Shown here piece by piece: positions 28,526-37,900 of a DNA stretch of 64,000 nt. The notes beneath the pieces were generated by a model, which was not told the origin of the DNA, searched no databases, and was given only the letters and a program-made list of their open reading frames with translations. A program made the translations under genes and the position numbers. The stretch lies in the NCBI GenBank assembly GCA_963826795.1, contig CAWGYT010000010.1, positions 558,001-622,000 on the forward strand. Direction: 5' to 3'. This stretch comes from CAWGYT01 sp963826795 (GTDB lineage Bacteria; Planctomycetota; Planctomycetia; Pirellulales; Pirellulaceae). Each line of letters starts with the position of its first letter. The stretch's first letter is position 1.

Positions 28526-29521
28526 ATGCTTGCCCGCAAAGTCATTGAGTACACATGGAATCATCCGTCCAATCGGAAACGGCGCGTGCGTGCGCTGGCC
28601 GACACATTCGCCTGGCAGATATGGAAGCGTGTGGTACGCCGCCCGCGGACCGTTTCGGCCCTCGACGGAATGTGGGTGCGGTGCTATCCCGACAGTAATG
28701 CGGCCGGCATGTTGATCTATAGTGGTGGTTGGCCGGCATATGATGAGATGCACTTCTTGCGGCGTTATCTGCGAGCCGGCGACAATTTCGTCGATGTCGG
28801 TACGAACATCGGTGTCTTCACACTATTGGCCGGAAAGTACGTGGGAAGTAATGGATGTGTCCTAGCGATCGAGGGCGGGCGAATTGCCTTCGATCGTCTC
28901 AAGGAAAACATTGCGCTTAATTCACTGCAATCCGTCGTTGAGGCACGGAATGCGGCCGTGGGTGCCAGAGAGGGTACCGTTCATTTTTTACAAAACCGGG
29001 ACCTTACCAACCGCATCGCCGCCGATACGGAGGAATGCCAAGAACACAGAGAGTTTGAACCAATCGAATGTGTGACGCTTGACGGCGTCCTATCGGGTCG
29101 GACATTTGCGCTGGGAAAAATCGACATCGAGGGTGCTGAGCCAATTGCGTTTCAAGGTGGCCAGCGAGCGCTGCGGGATGCGAACCCGCCAATCTGGATC
29201 ATGGAACTCAAGCAACGCCTACTGGAGCGTTTTGGTATGACTCCGGAACGCGTGGCTGAAATGCTTGCTCTGTACGGCTATCAGCTCGGCATTTATGACG
29301 GCAATCGTAACGACTTGACGTTTCCAGAAGCACCTTGGCATGACCATGGAGACGTTTTCGCGATTCATCGCGACCATCTGGATCAGGTACGTGCGCCTGC
29401 AGGGGCAGGAATAAACAATTACGCGTCGATGACAGGTCGCACCGAAACAGGAGTGTTGACCCCAGCGTTGCAGAAAAACTGCTTTGTGGCCAAGCCTTCG
29501 GGAGGGCGAAGCTCCTGCTGA
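28526..29521 (+). CDS. FkbM-family SAM-dependent methyltransferase
   Basis: The 331-residue protein has the FkbM pattern: SAM-binding motif I FVDVGTNIGVFTLLAGKYVG (residues about 89-108), a conserved acidic position in VLAIEGG, then VTLDGVL and the FkbM signature IDIEGAEPIAFQGG followed by WIMELKQ. Members usually O-methylate sugars or small molecules, often in surface polysaccharide loci. The natural end seems to be near residue 295. The last 20 residues (from 29459) are encoded by the right 237-bp repeat, so insertion of the repeat replaced or extended the original C-terminus. Confidence 0.85.
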   Translation: MLARKVIEYTWNHPSNRKRRVRALADTFAWQIWKRVVRRPRTVSALDGMWVRCYPDSNAAGMLIYSGGWPAYDEMHFLRRYLRAGDNFVDVGTNIGVFTLLAGKYVGSNGCVLAIEGGRIAFDRLKENIALNSLQSVVEARNAAVGAREGTVHFLQNRDLTNRIAADTEECQEHREFEPIECVTLDGVLSGRTFALGKIDIEGAEPIAFQGGQRALRDANPPIWIMELKQRLLERFGMTPERVAEMLALYGYQLGIYDGNRNDLTFPEAPWHDHGDVFAIHRDHLDQVRAPAGAGINNYASMTGRTETGVLTPALQKNCFVAKPSGGRSSC

Positions 29522-29695
29522 GCCTTCTTTGACAGCGTCTTCCGCTCCTGCGGCTCGGCAGGAGCCTCGCCCTCCCGGTGCGCCTGGATCTCACCGGATG
29601 TGAGATCCAGCAACAAGCGATGGCAAGTTCGAAGACCCCTGGTTTTCTCAGTCCAACTCACACTCGCAAAGAATCCTTTATGCAACTACAGGGTT
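29459..29695 (-). repeat. 237-bp inverted repeat, right copy
   Basis: This is the inverted partner of 26544-26780, ending outward in TTATGCAACTACAGGGTT. Together the two enclose 2,678 bp with the TetR remnant, the DUF1559 gene and the fkbM-like gene. No target-site duplication is evident outside the pair and no transposase lies inside. Confidence 0.9.
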
Positions 29696-29912
29696 GAGAT
29701 CCGGCTTCGCAGGATCTCCCTCGGCATTGGGGTCTTCTGTCTTTTCTGAGAAGGTCTCCACCAACGGCACGGTGTAACCCACGCCTTTATGGGTGTCATA
29801 GCTCGAGACGACGAACCCCAGACGACGAACCCCAGACGGTCTACCGTCCGGCGCCGCTGCGCAAGCGTAGGCCGTCTGACGTCTTCATCGCCGTCAAGGT
29901 CGTCGCGAGGGT

Positions 29913-31619
29913 TTATCGCCAAGCTGCCAACGCCAACAGAACCATGCACAGCAACAGATTCGCGGCAGGTTCGGGAACGGCATGAGTGGCCGACCGGGGC
30001 CCGCTGTCGTAACCTCCATCCGAAAACGCCGCGACGAGATCGGATGAGGTGAAGTCGGCGTCGCCGTCCCAATCGCCGTCTGCCCAGTTCGAGTTTCCCG
30101 CCGTCGGGTCCTCGTACTCGCCCGCCTGCATGGTGCGCACCAGATCGCTCGAAGTAAACAAGCCGTCCAGATCGCTGTCTCCGAGCCAGGTATGCAGGAC
30201 ATCGTGGATATACGCGAGTCGATCATCGGAGGTGAAGACTGAGTCTTGATTGATGTCAAACTTCGCATCGAACGGCGGACCGTCCCGCAGTGCGGCTGAG
30301 ATGAGCTCGATGTCAGCCACATCGATCTGCAGGTCACCATTCAAGTCGCCGCTGGGTTGATCGTAGACCAGGCGCCCGACAATATCAAAGCCATCTTGAG
30401 GAACCTGGGCGCCGTAGATCCAGATTCGGTCAAACGCTTCGACAAACGCAACGGCTTCGGCGGTGTCGTAGTATGGTTCGGTGCGAGCAAACTTCGCAAT
30501 TTCCTTGTATTCGGTCGCGTCTTCGTTAAAGGCCAGCAATCGCACGTATTGGTCGTGCCCCGGGACAATAATATTGCCGAAATGGATACTTGCGGTAGTC
30601 AGCAATAGTCTGCCGTCGGACGTAGTCATCCAGTTCCACGGCGCCGTCAGCAGGCCCCTCTCGCCCACTTGCTCGACGACCTGAGTTTCACGGTGGACTC
30701 GGAAGATCGCCTGCCCCAGTGCAGATGATGAGTCTTCCCCCCAGTACATGTAATCTCCATACGCGATCATGTCGACGGTTCTTGTCCGCTGGCTGGTCAG
30801 GACTCCGTCCGGGTCAAGTACATAGTCTGGATCCAACGTCGAGCGAGAACCGTCGAGGAGACCCCAGCGAGCAGCCCACAGCTGCGGGTTCTCGATCAAT
30901 CCATCGGGACCGAACACGTCGCCCACCATGATCGAACTTTCGCTGTTCCTATCGCCGCTCATGAGATACAGCTTGTCATACTCCTGATCATAATACGCGC
31001 CGTGAAAGTGACTGACCGATCGTTGGTTAGGGACGAGCAAAACCTGCCATGAGTCGCCATTATTCGGCGAGTAGAACAGGTCGTCGCCGTTGGCGTAATC
31101 GACATACAACAGACGTCCTTGTCCGAGATCGACCAGCGAGTGCTCTAACGTGGCCGACTGAATCACGTCATTGCGCGACATGAGGATTTGAAAGTCCTGA
31201 AAGCCATCGGGCGAGCGAAGCAGATGTAGTGAGGCGGGACCTGTCACGTGCGGCTCCCGCGCCAACACGAACATGCCTTGGTCGGTGAACAAGGCCCTGA
31301 ACGGCTTGAAGCCTTTCGGCAATTGCCCCCCCACTCCAAACGTCGTCCCGTCGTATGTCCAAATGCGGTAACCCTTGTGGTCGAGCCCCCACAACTTGTC
31401 GTGCCACCATCCGCTCGCGCCGCGGGTTCGTCCCGTCAACTCGGCGTCAAGCTCCCACCGCGGAAATTCGTCAGCACGCGTGGGAGAAAGCCAACCTGAA
31501 AGAATGACCAAACCAACGGCCGCCGCGATTGCCAGCGATCGATCGGCACTGTCTCGTTCTCGTATCAACTTCTGCTCCTTTCGGCTCGTGTGGCCGCTTG
31601 AGGTCAATTTGATCATCAT
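29913..31619 (-). CDS. Secreted beta-rich protein with dockerin-like tail and PEP-CTERM sorting signal
   Basis: I start at the ATG pair at 31619/31616 (TGGGG just upstream), which gives a normal signal peptide (AAAVGLVILSGWLSPTRADE). Residues of about 40-420 are beta-rich and read like a propeller: repeated LW/YxW and DG turns (WWHDKLWGLDHKGYRIWTY, RLLYVDYANGDDLFYS, YDKLYLMSGD). A long calcium-loop region follows (DLNGDLQIDVADIELI, DINQDSVFTSDDRLAYI, DSDLDGLFTSSDLV, DWDGDADFTSSDLV). The C-terminus is VPEPAANLLLCMVLLALAAWR, a PEP-CTERM signal recognised by an exosortase. The protein is exported and probably processed at the cell surface. Function and ligand are unknown. Confidence 0.8.
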   Translation of the reverse strand: MMIKLTSSGHTSRKEQKLIRERDSADRSLAIAAAVGLVILSGWLSPTRADEFPRWELDAELTGRTRGASGWWHDKLWGLDHKGYRIWTYDGTTFGVGGQLPKGFKPFRALFTDQGMFVLAREPHVTGPASLHLLRSPDGFQDFQILMSRNDVIQSATLEHSLVDLGQGRLLYVDYANGDDLFYSPNNGDSWQVLLVPNQRSVSHFHGAYYDQEYDKLYLMSGDRNSESSIMVGDVFGPDGLIENPQLWAARWGLLDGSRSTLDPDYVLDPDGVLTSQRTRTVDMIAYGDYMYWGEDSSSALGQAIFRVHRETQVVEQVGERGLLTAPWNWMTTSDGRLLLTTASIHFGNIIVPGHDQYVRLLAFNEDATEYKEIAKFARTEPYYDTAEAVAFVEAFDRIWIYGAQVPQDGFDIVGRLVYDQPSGDLNGDLQIDVADIELISAALRDGPPFDAKFDINQDSVFTSDDRLAYIHDVLHTWLGDSDLDGLFTSSDLVRTMQAGEYEDPTAGNSNWADGDWDGDADFTSSDLVAAFSDGGYDSGPRSATHAVPEPAANLLLCMVLLALAAWR

Positions 31620-32496
31620 ATCCCCAGCCACCACCGAGTCAATCGAATGGCAACGGCCACCATCTGTCATCGATTCACGAATCAGAAATCGAGACGGCGG
31701 CGTTCGGCAGCTGCCGCGTAGGTCGCGTCGACCGGCTCGTTAGGCAATGTTGACATGCCCAATCGGCAGCGGCACGCAAAGAACGTCGATGAGGGTCTGG
31801 TGCCCGGATTCCATTGCGGACTTTTCTGCGCTGGTCACGACGCCGTGGCAGGCGTCAACGGCTCCCGGGCTGACCCCGATCCCGAAGTGTGCGAGCGGCT
31901 CGGCCCCGGCTGCCGGTCGACCGGATGAAGTCACACTTGAATTCGCAACCAACACGATCTGATACGGTCGACACTCGCCTCGTCGTTGCAGTCAAAACCG
32001 CAATCGCTGTGATACTCGCTCGCAAAGTGACGATTGCGTGGCATCCCAAGTCAGCCACATCAACACCGCAAAAAGATGCTCAGCACGCTCAGGTACAAAG
32101 TTGGCGGACGGACATTGCGTGTGTCTTTTGCAATTTGCGACCATTCACTGAGCAGCGTTTAGTGGCTGGCTCTGGGCAGTTCAAGCCGTTCATTGCCGGC
32201 GTAACTTGTTTGAATGATCTGTGCGATTGGCCAGACTCCGAGTGAGATGCCACAACTCGGGTGGGCCGCTCGCGCCGGGGTCAAATCGGCCGAGGGCGAT
32301 CGGGGTGGCCAAAGTTGTTGGCCAAAGCTGTTGGCGATTTGCGAACCGGTGAACGCCTGGCGCAGGCTGCCAAGCGAGGGGCGAGTTTGACACGATTCTC
32401 AATTGGGTGTCAAATAGGCTCCGGATGCGACGGAAACGTTTTGGATCGGTGTTTGCGCCACGATCTCCATAGATTGACTGACAGCGGAGAATCACA
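31620..32496. other. Intergenic region between divergent surface-protein genes
   Basis: No convincing gene is visible. A minus-strand frame at 31740-31955 reads partly protein-like (GAVDACHGVVTSAEKSAMESGHQ) but matches nothing I know. A short direct repeat (GGCCAAAG...GTTGGCC...) lies near 32308-32335. Promoters for both flanking genes must be here; I saw no clear boxes. Confidence 0.4.
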
Positions 32497-33849
32497 ATGA
32501 ACGGAAAGAGATCTCTCGGCAGGGCTGCATGTCGGATCGTCCTCCACTTCGTCGGAGTTCCGTGGCTGTTCTCCCACTTCAATTGCGCTGTTGCCGACAC
32601 CTTTGGACGTGGCGAGAACACGTTCGAGATTGAGTTCGTGACGATTGGTGATCCCGGCAATTCCGACGATTTGGATAACAGTCCGAATTCTTATCGCGGA
32701 CGTCCAGAAAGCCCAATTCCTGTCGGCGGGGTGGACTACGTGTACCGGATGGGGAAATACGAGATAAGTCGGGAACAAGTCGAGAAAGCAAACGTGAACG
32801 GCGATTTAGGAATCACGTTGTTTGATATGTCTGAATATGACGCAAACGGCCCCGGATATCCGGCGACTGGGATTACCTGGTTTGACGCGGCGAGGTTTGC
32901 TAACTGGCTGAATACCAGTTCGGGCCACAATGTTGCGTACAAGTTCGAGGAAGGACAATTTCAACTCTGGGGGCCAAGCGACGCCGGCTACGACACTGAA
33001 AACCCGTTTCGCAATCGCCTGGCGCAGTATTTCCTCCCGAGCGTGGACGAATGGTACAAGGCGGCGTACTACGATGGGCAGCTAGGCGTTTATTATGAAT
33101 TTGCCACGGGTAGCAACACGGCGCCAACTCCTGTCGCGAGCGGCACGACGCCTCAAACGGCGATCTACCATCAGAGAACACTCGCTGTGAGCACGCAGGC
33201 TGGCGGATTAAGTCCCTACGGTACCATGGCCCAGGGCGGCAACGTCTGGGAGTGGGAAGAGACGGAATATGACCATACCAATAACAACACCCACGGGGAA
33301 CGCGGTCTGCGCAGCGGCGATTGGAACGACAATGATGAGCATATCTCGGCGTCCTATCGCAATCCATTCTACCCGTCTTGGTCTGACGATTATCGCTTCG
33401 GCTTTCGAGTCGCATCAATCGCCGAACCAAGTGTGGTTGGCGATTTGAACGCCAACGGCCAGTTGGACGCAGCAGATATCGACATGATTGTCGTTGGTTC
33501 ACTTGATCTCTCGTTGGATTTGACCGGGGACAGGGTTGTGAACCGTGACGATCGCAGCTTTTGGGTGCATGACCTGGCAAACACTTCGTTTGGCGATGTC
33601 GATCTAGACGGCCAGTTTGACAGCAGGGACCTGGTTGTCATGTTTCAGGTTGGCAAGTTCGAGTCTGACCTAAGAGCTGGCTGGGCAGAGGGCGATTTCG
33701 ACGGCGACCAAGATTTTGACTCCGCTGATTTGATCGAAGCCTGGGTGGACGGCGGCTATCACAGCGGCGCCGCCCTACCCGAACCTGCCAGCTGTACGTT
33801 GGCTCTGTTCGCGGGCATCTCGCTGCTCGGCGTCAGGCGTCGCAGGTGA
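32497..33849 (+). CDS. FGE-sulfatase-like (SUMF1) protein with dockerin-like tail and PEP-CTERM signal
   Basis: This is a 450-residue protein. An N-terminal signal-like stretch (residues 10-33) is followed by a formylglycine-generating-enzyme-like fold: EIEFVTIGDPGN, YRMGKYEISREQVEKAN, then FDAARFANWLN, YFLPSVDEWYKAAYY, GGNVWEWEE and YRFGFRVAS. The cysteine pair that true FGE uses for catalysis is not evident, so this is probably a structural or C-type-lectin-like version. Calcium loops follow (DLNANGQLDAADID, DVDLDGQFDSRDLV, DFDGDQDFDSADLI), and the tail LPEPASCTLALFAGISLLGVRRRR is a clear PEP-CTERM signal. The arrangement suggests a surface protein sorted by the same exosortase as the 29.9-31.6 kb protein. 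Confidence 0.85.
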   Translation: MNGKRSLGRAACRIVLHFVGVPWLFSHFNCAVADTFGRGENTFEIEFVTIGDPGNSDDLDNSPNSYRGRPESPIPVGGVDYVYRMGKYEISREQVEKANVNGDLGITLFDMSEYDANGPGYPATGITWFDAARFANWLNTSSGHNVAYKFEEGQFQLWGPSDAGYDTENPFRNRLAQYFLPSVDEWYKAAYYDGQLGVYYEFATGSNTAPTPVASGTTPQTAIYHQRTLAVSTQAGGLSPYGTMAQGGNVWEWEETEYDHTNNNTHGERGLRSGDWNDNDEHISASYRNPFYPSWSDDYRFGFRVASIAEPSVVGDLNANGQLDAADIDMIVVGSLDLSLDLTGDRVVNRDDRSFWVHDLANTSFGDVDLDGQFDSRDLVVMFQVGKFESDLRAGWAEGDFDGDQDFDSADLIEAWVDGGYHSGAALPEPASCTLALFAGISLLGVRRRR

Positions 33850-34389
33850 GCAGATTGCCTTCGCCAAGGAGTCTTGAAAGCGGAACCTGATCCGCGGATA
33901 TCGTGACCGTTCACGGCCTACGTCTGGAGTCAGCTTGAGACCGTTGCTGTCTGGCGTTTGACTTCCCCAAGCCGGGCAGGCGATCCGCACGCATCTTTCT
34001 CTGTAGATCGACTGCCATCGTCGCTGCGTCGTGGAGGGCCGTTATTATTTTCGCGAGAACCTCGACGTCGCCCCAGTTTGTTGGGCGCGGGCCACTTGTT
34101 GAGCGCGGGTCTCCGACCCCGCGCGTCGCTCGACCGAAGGTCTCCCCAATCCTCGCCGCAGACCACACCGCGCGGCAGAGGGCTAAAGTGAGAGGAAAAT
34201 CCACGCCGCTTCGGATTCGGATATTCTGATCGAGCCACAAATGAACGGCATTGGATCGTTGGGCTTCGGGCGGCACCGGCGAAGCGGTGGCTTTCGGCGC
34301 CGCGCCGCGCCGATGGGCAGCTCCGCCGTTTGGCTCGGCTCGTGGGCGTCGAGACCGCGCCGGGGCAGTCCGCCATCCCGGCGAGACCA
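33850..34389. other. Intergenic region with a GC-rich hairpin
   Basis: No gene is visible. The sequence GCGCGGGTC TCC GACCCCGCGC near 34096-34118 forms a strong hairpin, probably a dispersed element. The surrounding frames are Arg/Pro rich and look non-coding. Confidence 0.4.
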
Positions 34390-34725
34390 CCAACCGACGT
34401 AAGTCCAGCGCCAGCAGAACGCGTGGTGCTGGAGGCGCCGCAAACGTTTGCCGTGGATCGGATTTTGATTAGTAACACCTCGCCAATCGCTACGAACGAG
34501 TCGATTGCGTTTCGACTCACGCTACAGCCGGGCCCCCGGCATCGAGGTGCTCGACCCGGCGGAAGCCGCTAGTCCGTGACCAGGGCACCGTGCGAACCGA
34601 ACAAATCGGCCTGGTTATCGGACCGGAGGGCATGACAACGGGATTTTACAGCAGAGATCATCGAGTTGTGGACCCTCAAACCGCGGTGCAATTGCCTGAC
34701 GGCAAGGCGGTGGTGTGTTGGTGAA
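34390..34725 (+). pseudogene. Remnant of an unknown protein gene, frameshifted
   Basis: Two stretches in different plus-strand frames read like one protein. The first (34426-34560) gives VVLEAPQTFAVDRILISNT and SIAFRLTLQPG. The second (34575-34725) gives DQGTVRTEQIGLVIGPEGMT and TAVQLPDGKAVVCW before a stop. The even residue mix and lack of internal stops suggest a decayed short gene. I do not recognise the family. Confidence 0.35.
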
Positions 34726-34741
34726 GTGGTAACATGAAAAG

Positions 34742-34900
34742 AAGCGCGAGGCCAAGCTCCAAGGTCGGCGGTCCAAAGTGAACGAAGGCTTGGCCGATTT
34801 GGAGGCCGGTCGATACACTGACTACGACCGCGAAACGATGAAGGAGCGAATCGGCGAGATCAACAAGACGGGCCGCCAGCAAGGAAAGCAGAAGGCGTGA
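34742..34900 (+). pseudogene. ParD-like antitoxin fragment
   Basis: The plus-strand text KREAKLQGRRSKVNEGLADL, then EAGRYTDYDRETMKERIGEI and a basic tail, resembles the C-terminal toxin-binding half of ParD-type antitoxins (usually EREAKLAALRAAI...GLDDLxAGR). The N-terminal ribbon-helix-helix half is missing: an in-frame stop lies at about 34733, and upstream text in other frames only hints at GEVV. No ParE-like toxin is nearby. It looks like the remnant of a toxin-antitoxin module. It could instead be a short expressed peptide from the ATG at 34734, but that start is out of frame. Confidence 0.45.
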
Positions 34901-34929
34901 CCCGGCGGTGCATCACATGGCAAAGGGAA

Positions 34930-37900
34930 CTACCGACCAACTGCGGACAAATCCCAAACTCGTACCGTCTGGTCGGCGCTGCCAGTCACGATCAAATCGT
35001 CACTGACCGCCAGGCAGTGGATCGGACCCAGGTGACCGCGAAACCGACGGACGAACTCCAGCGATGTCGCGTCATACACGCGCACCGTGCAGTCTTCGCC
35101 AACTGAAACGATCCATCGGCCGTCGGGACTGCAGGCCACCGACAGGAACCCGCCGCGGGACGCCTCCGTTCTATTTTCCAGCCGTTGTCCGGTCTCCGCA
35201 TCCCACCGTGTCAGTTGTCCGTCGATGCTGCCGGTGATGATGTGGCGACCGTCGGGACTGTAGGCCACGCTCCATAATGCGACGCACGGCTTGAGCTGAC
35301 ACTCGGCCAAGGGAAGGAAATCGGCAACTCGAGATTCGGCGTTCGCCGCTGACTTGCCCCGCAGCAGTTCGCCGCTCAGCACCCGTGCCACGTCCCATAC
35401 CTTGACGACCCCATCTCGGCTGGCCGAGGCCAGACGCTGACCGTCGCGTCGAAAACTCACGCCTCGCATCACCAGATCGCTATCATGCTGGCCGAGCGGG
35501 ATGATAAGTGGCGGAACTGCATCGCCAAATGACGCTAGTCGGACCGCGCCGTCCATGAAACCCAACGCGAGCCACTGGCCGCTGGGATGAAACGCCGTCG
35601 CAAAAACCTCTCCCTTCACTCGAATCGCGGCGACGGCCCGGTACGTCTGATTATCCCACACTTTGACGACGAAAGGAGGCCGGTCATTGTCGATACCCGC
35701 GGCAACCAAGTAGCGAGAATCGGCGCTAAAGTCCAGATCAAAGATTACTTGCGTGAAGTCCGAAATCGTCGCCTTCAATGCGCCGGTACGGGGATCCCAA
35801 AGCCGAAGCGCGGGTTCCGCGCCGGCAGCTGCCAACAGTGTGCCACTGGGATTGATTGCAACACTCCACAGGTCATACTCTGCCCCATTGAAGATGTTTC
35901 TTTCCTGACCTTCGTCTGCTTGTATCGCAGTGGCATCCCAAAGCCGGATTGTGCCATCGAGCGCCGTGGATGCCAAGCGGCTGCCGTCCGACATCGCCTG
36001 GCAATCGGGGGGACCGAACGCGAGGCCACGACAGAAGTCGGTATGGCCTCGCAACTGGAGAATCTCGCGGCCGACGTGCGGATCCCAAATCACCACCGTT
36101 CGGTCCTCGGTCGATGCCGCCAGCCGCTCACCCTGCGGATGAAATGCCAATCCGTTGATAATTCCTGCATGTTCCAACATGCGGTCTGGTCGCCCTGCCG
36201 CATCGTTCCACACAAGCACACGCCCGGAATAGAAGCCGGCCGCCAGTTGATAACTACCGGCATTCGGACGAAAAGCCAGACTTCCGACCGGATGGAATTC
36301 GCCATGTTCCAACGTCCGCAATAACCGTCCCGTTCGCACGTCCCAGATCCGCACGGTGCCGGGCCAGTCTCCCGTGGCGATGATCGCGCTGTCGCTGCTA
36401 AACGCAACGCAGCTCCCGCGACTCGTGTGGTCGGTCAGCTCGTGCATCAGCTGCCCGGTCGTGGCGTCCCAGATTCTCACGGTCCGTTCGCCGCTAAATG
36501 CTGCCAGTCGTTCGCCGTCGGGGCTATAGGCCACGCTGTACACCGTGCCCTTTCCGTTGGCGGGCGCGTCCCGTCGGCCGGGCAGCGGCGCGAATGCCTC
36601 GCGCTTGGTGGTCAGATCCCAAACTCGCACGGTGGCGTCGGCGCCAGTCGACACGAGTCGATGGTTGTCTAGCGGATGGAAGGCAACACTGAACACATAA
36701 CCCACGTGACCATGCAGGGTCACCGATTCGTAAGTATTCAGGTCCCACACGCGGACCGTCCCGTCCGCACAGCCTGCCGCCAGTTGCGTCCCATCGTGAC
36801 TGAACGATACGCTGTTGAATTCGTTCCCGCTCGGATCGCTCAACACGACCGGCTCGGTTCGCCACAGCCGCTTCAGGTAATACCATTCCCAGTTTCGATG
36901 CCGGACCGGACAGGCCTCCAGCAGCGAATCCGCTCGGCCCGGATTGGGAAGGTTGGCCGTCAAGTCGCGGTGAGCGAGCGCGATCCGGTGGTAATAAAGG
37001 TTTTCGTCCGCCTCATCCCGCAGCAAATGCTCTTTCTGGGCTTGGCGGCGAAACTGAAATGCGGCAACCGTTCCTCCGGTCGCGATGGCCATAAACAGGA
37101 TGCTGACGACCGCTGTCCCACCAGCGGCGATGGCAATCAATAAGATCCCCACGACCGCCGTCAGCGCTGCCAAGGCAGGCTTGCGGCGACACCACAGCCA
37201 CGCGCGTTCCACGCCATTTACGGGCCGCGCGTAGATCGGCTCGCCCTGCATAAATCGCCGCAGGTCATCGGCAAACTCTCGCGCGGTCGCGTACCGTCGA
37301 CCAGCTTCCTTGGCCATGGCCTTCAGGCAGATCGTTTCCAAGTCGTTCGGTACCAAATGGCTCAGGCTGCGGGGGCGTCGCGGTTCGTCGTGCAGCACCT
37401 GGTGCAGCAGCATTTGCGTGGTACCGCGGAAGGGCAACTCGCCTGTTAGCAATTGGTACAGAATGACCCCCAACGCATACACGTCGCTGCGTCCATCGAC
37501 CTTGCGCGACTCGCCGCGAGCCTGCTCAGGACTCATATAGGCGGGAGTCCCTAACACCTGTCCATCCATCGTCATGGTGACGTCGCCCGCGTCGCGGCGG
37601 GCCAGCCCGAAGTCCATCAGCCGCGGCGTTCCCTGTTCGTCCAGCATGATGTTTGCCGGCTTGACATCCCGATGGACGACACCCATCTCGTGCGCGTAAT
37701 GGAGCGCATCGGCGACAGTCGCCACCAGTTCCGCAGCTTCCCGCGGCGCTGGTCGGCGTACCGACAACCGGTCGGCCAGCGTCGCGCCCTGGACAAATTC
37801 GCTCACCAGAAACGGCGTCTTGTCCCATTGTCCGATCTCATACACCGAAACAATGGAAGGATGACGCAACTGGGCGACGCTGCGTGCTTCACGCTGAAAC

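Noticed and set aside
26544..29695. Composite transposon call for the inverted-repeat segment
   Set aside because: No transposase is encoded in the repeats or between them and no target-site duplication is evident, so I list the repeats only.
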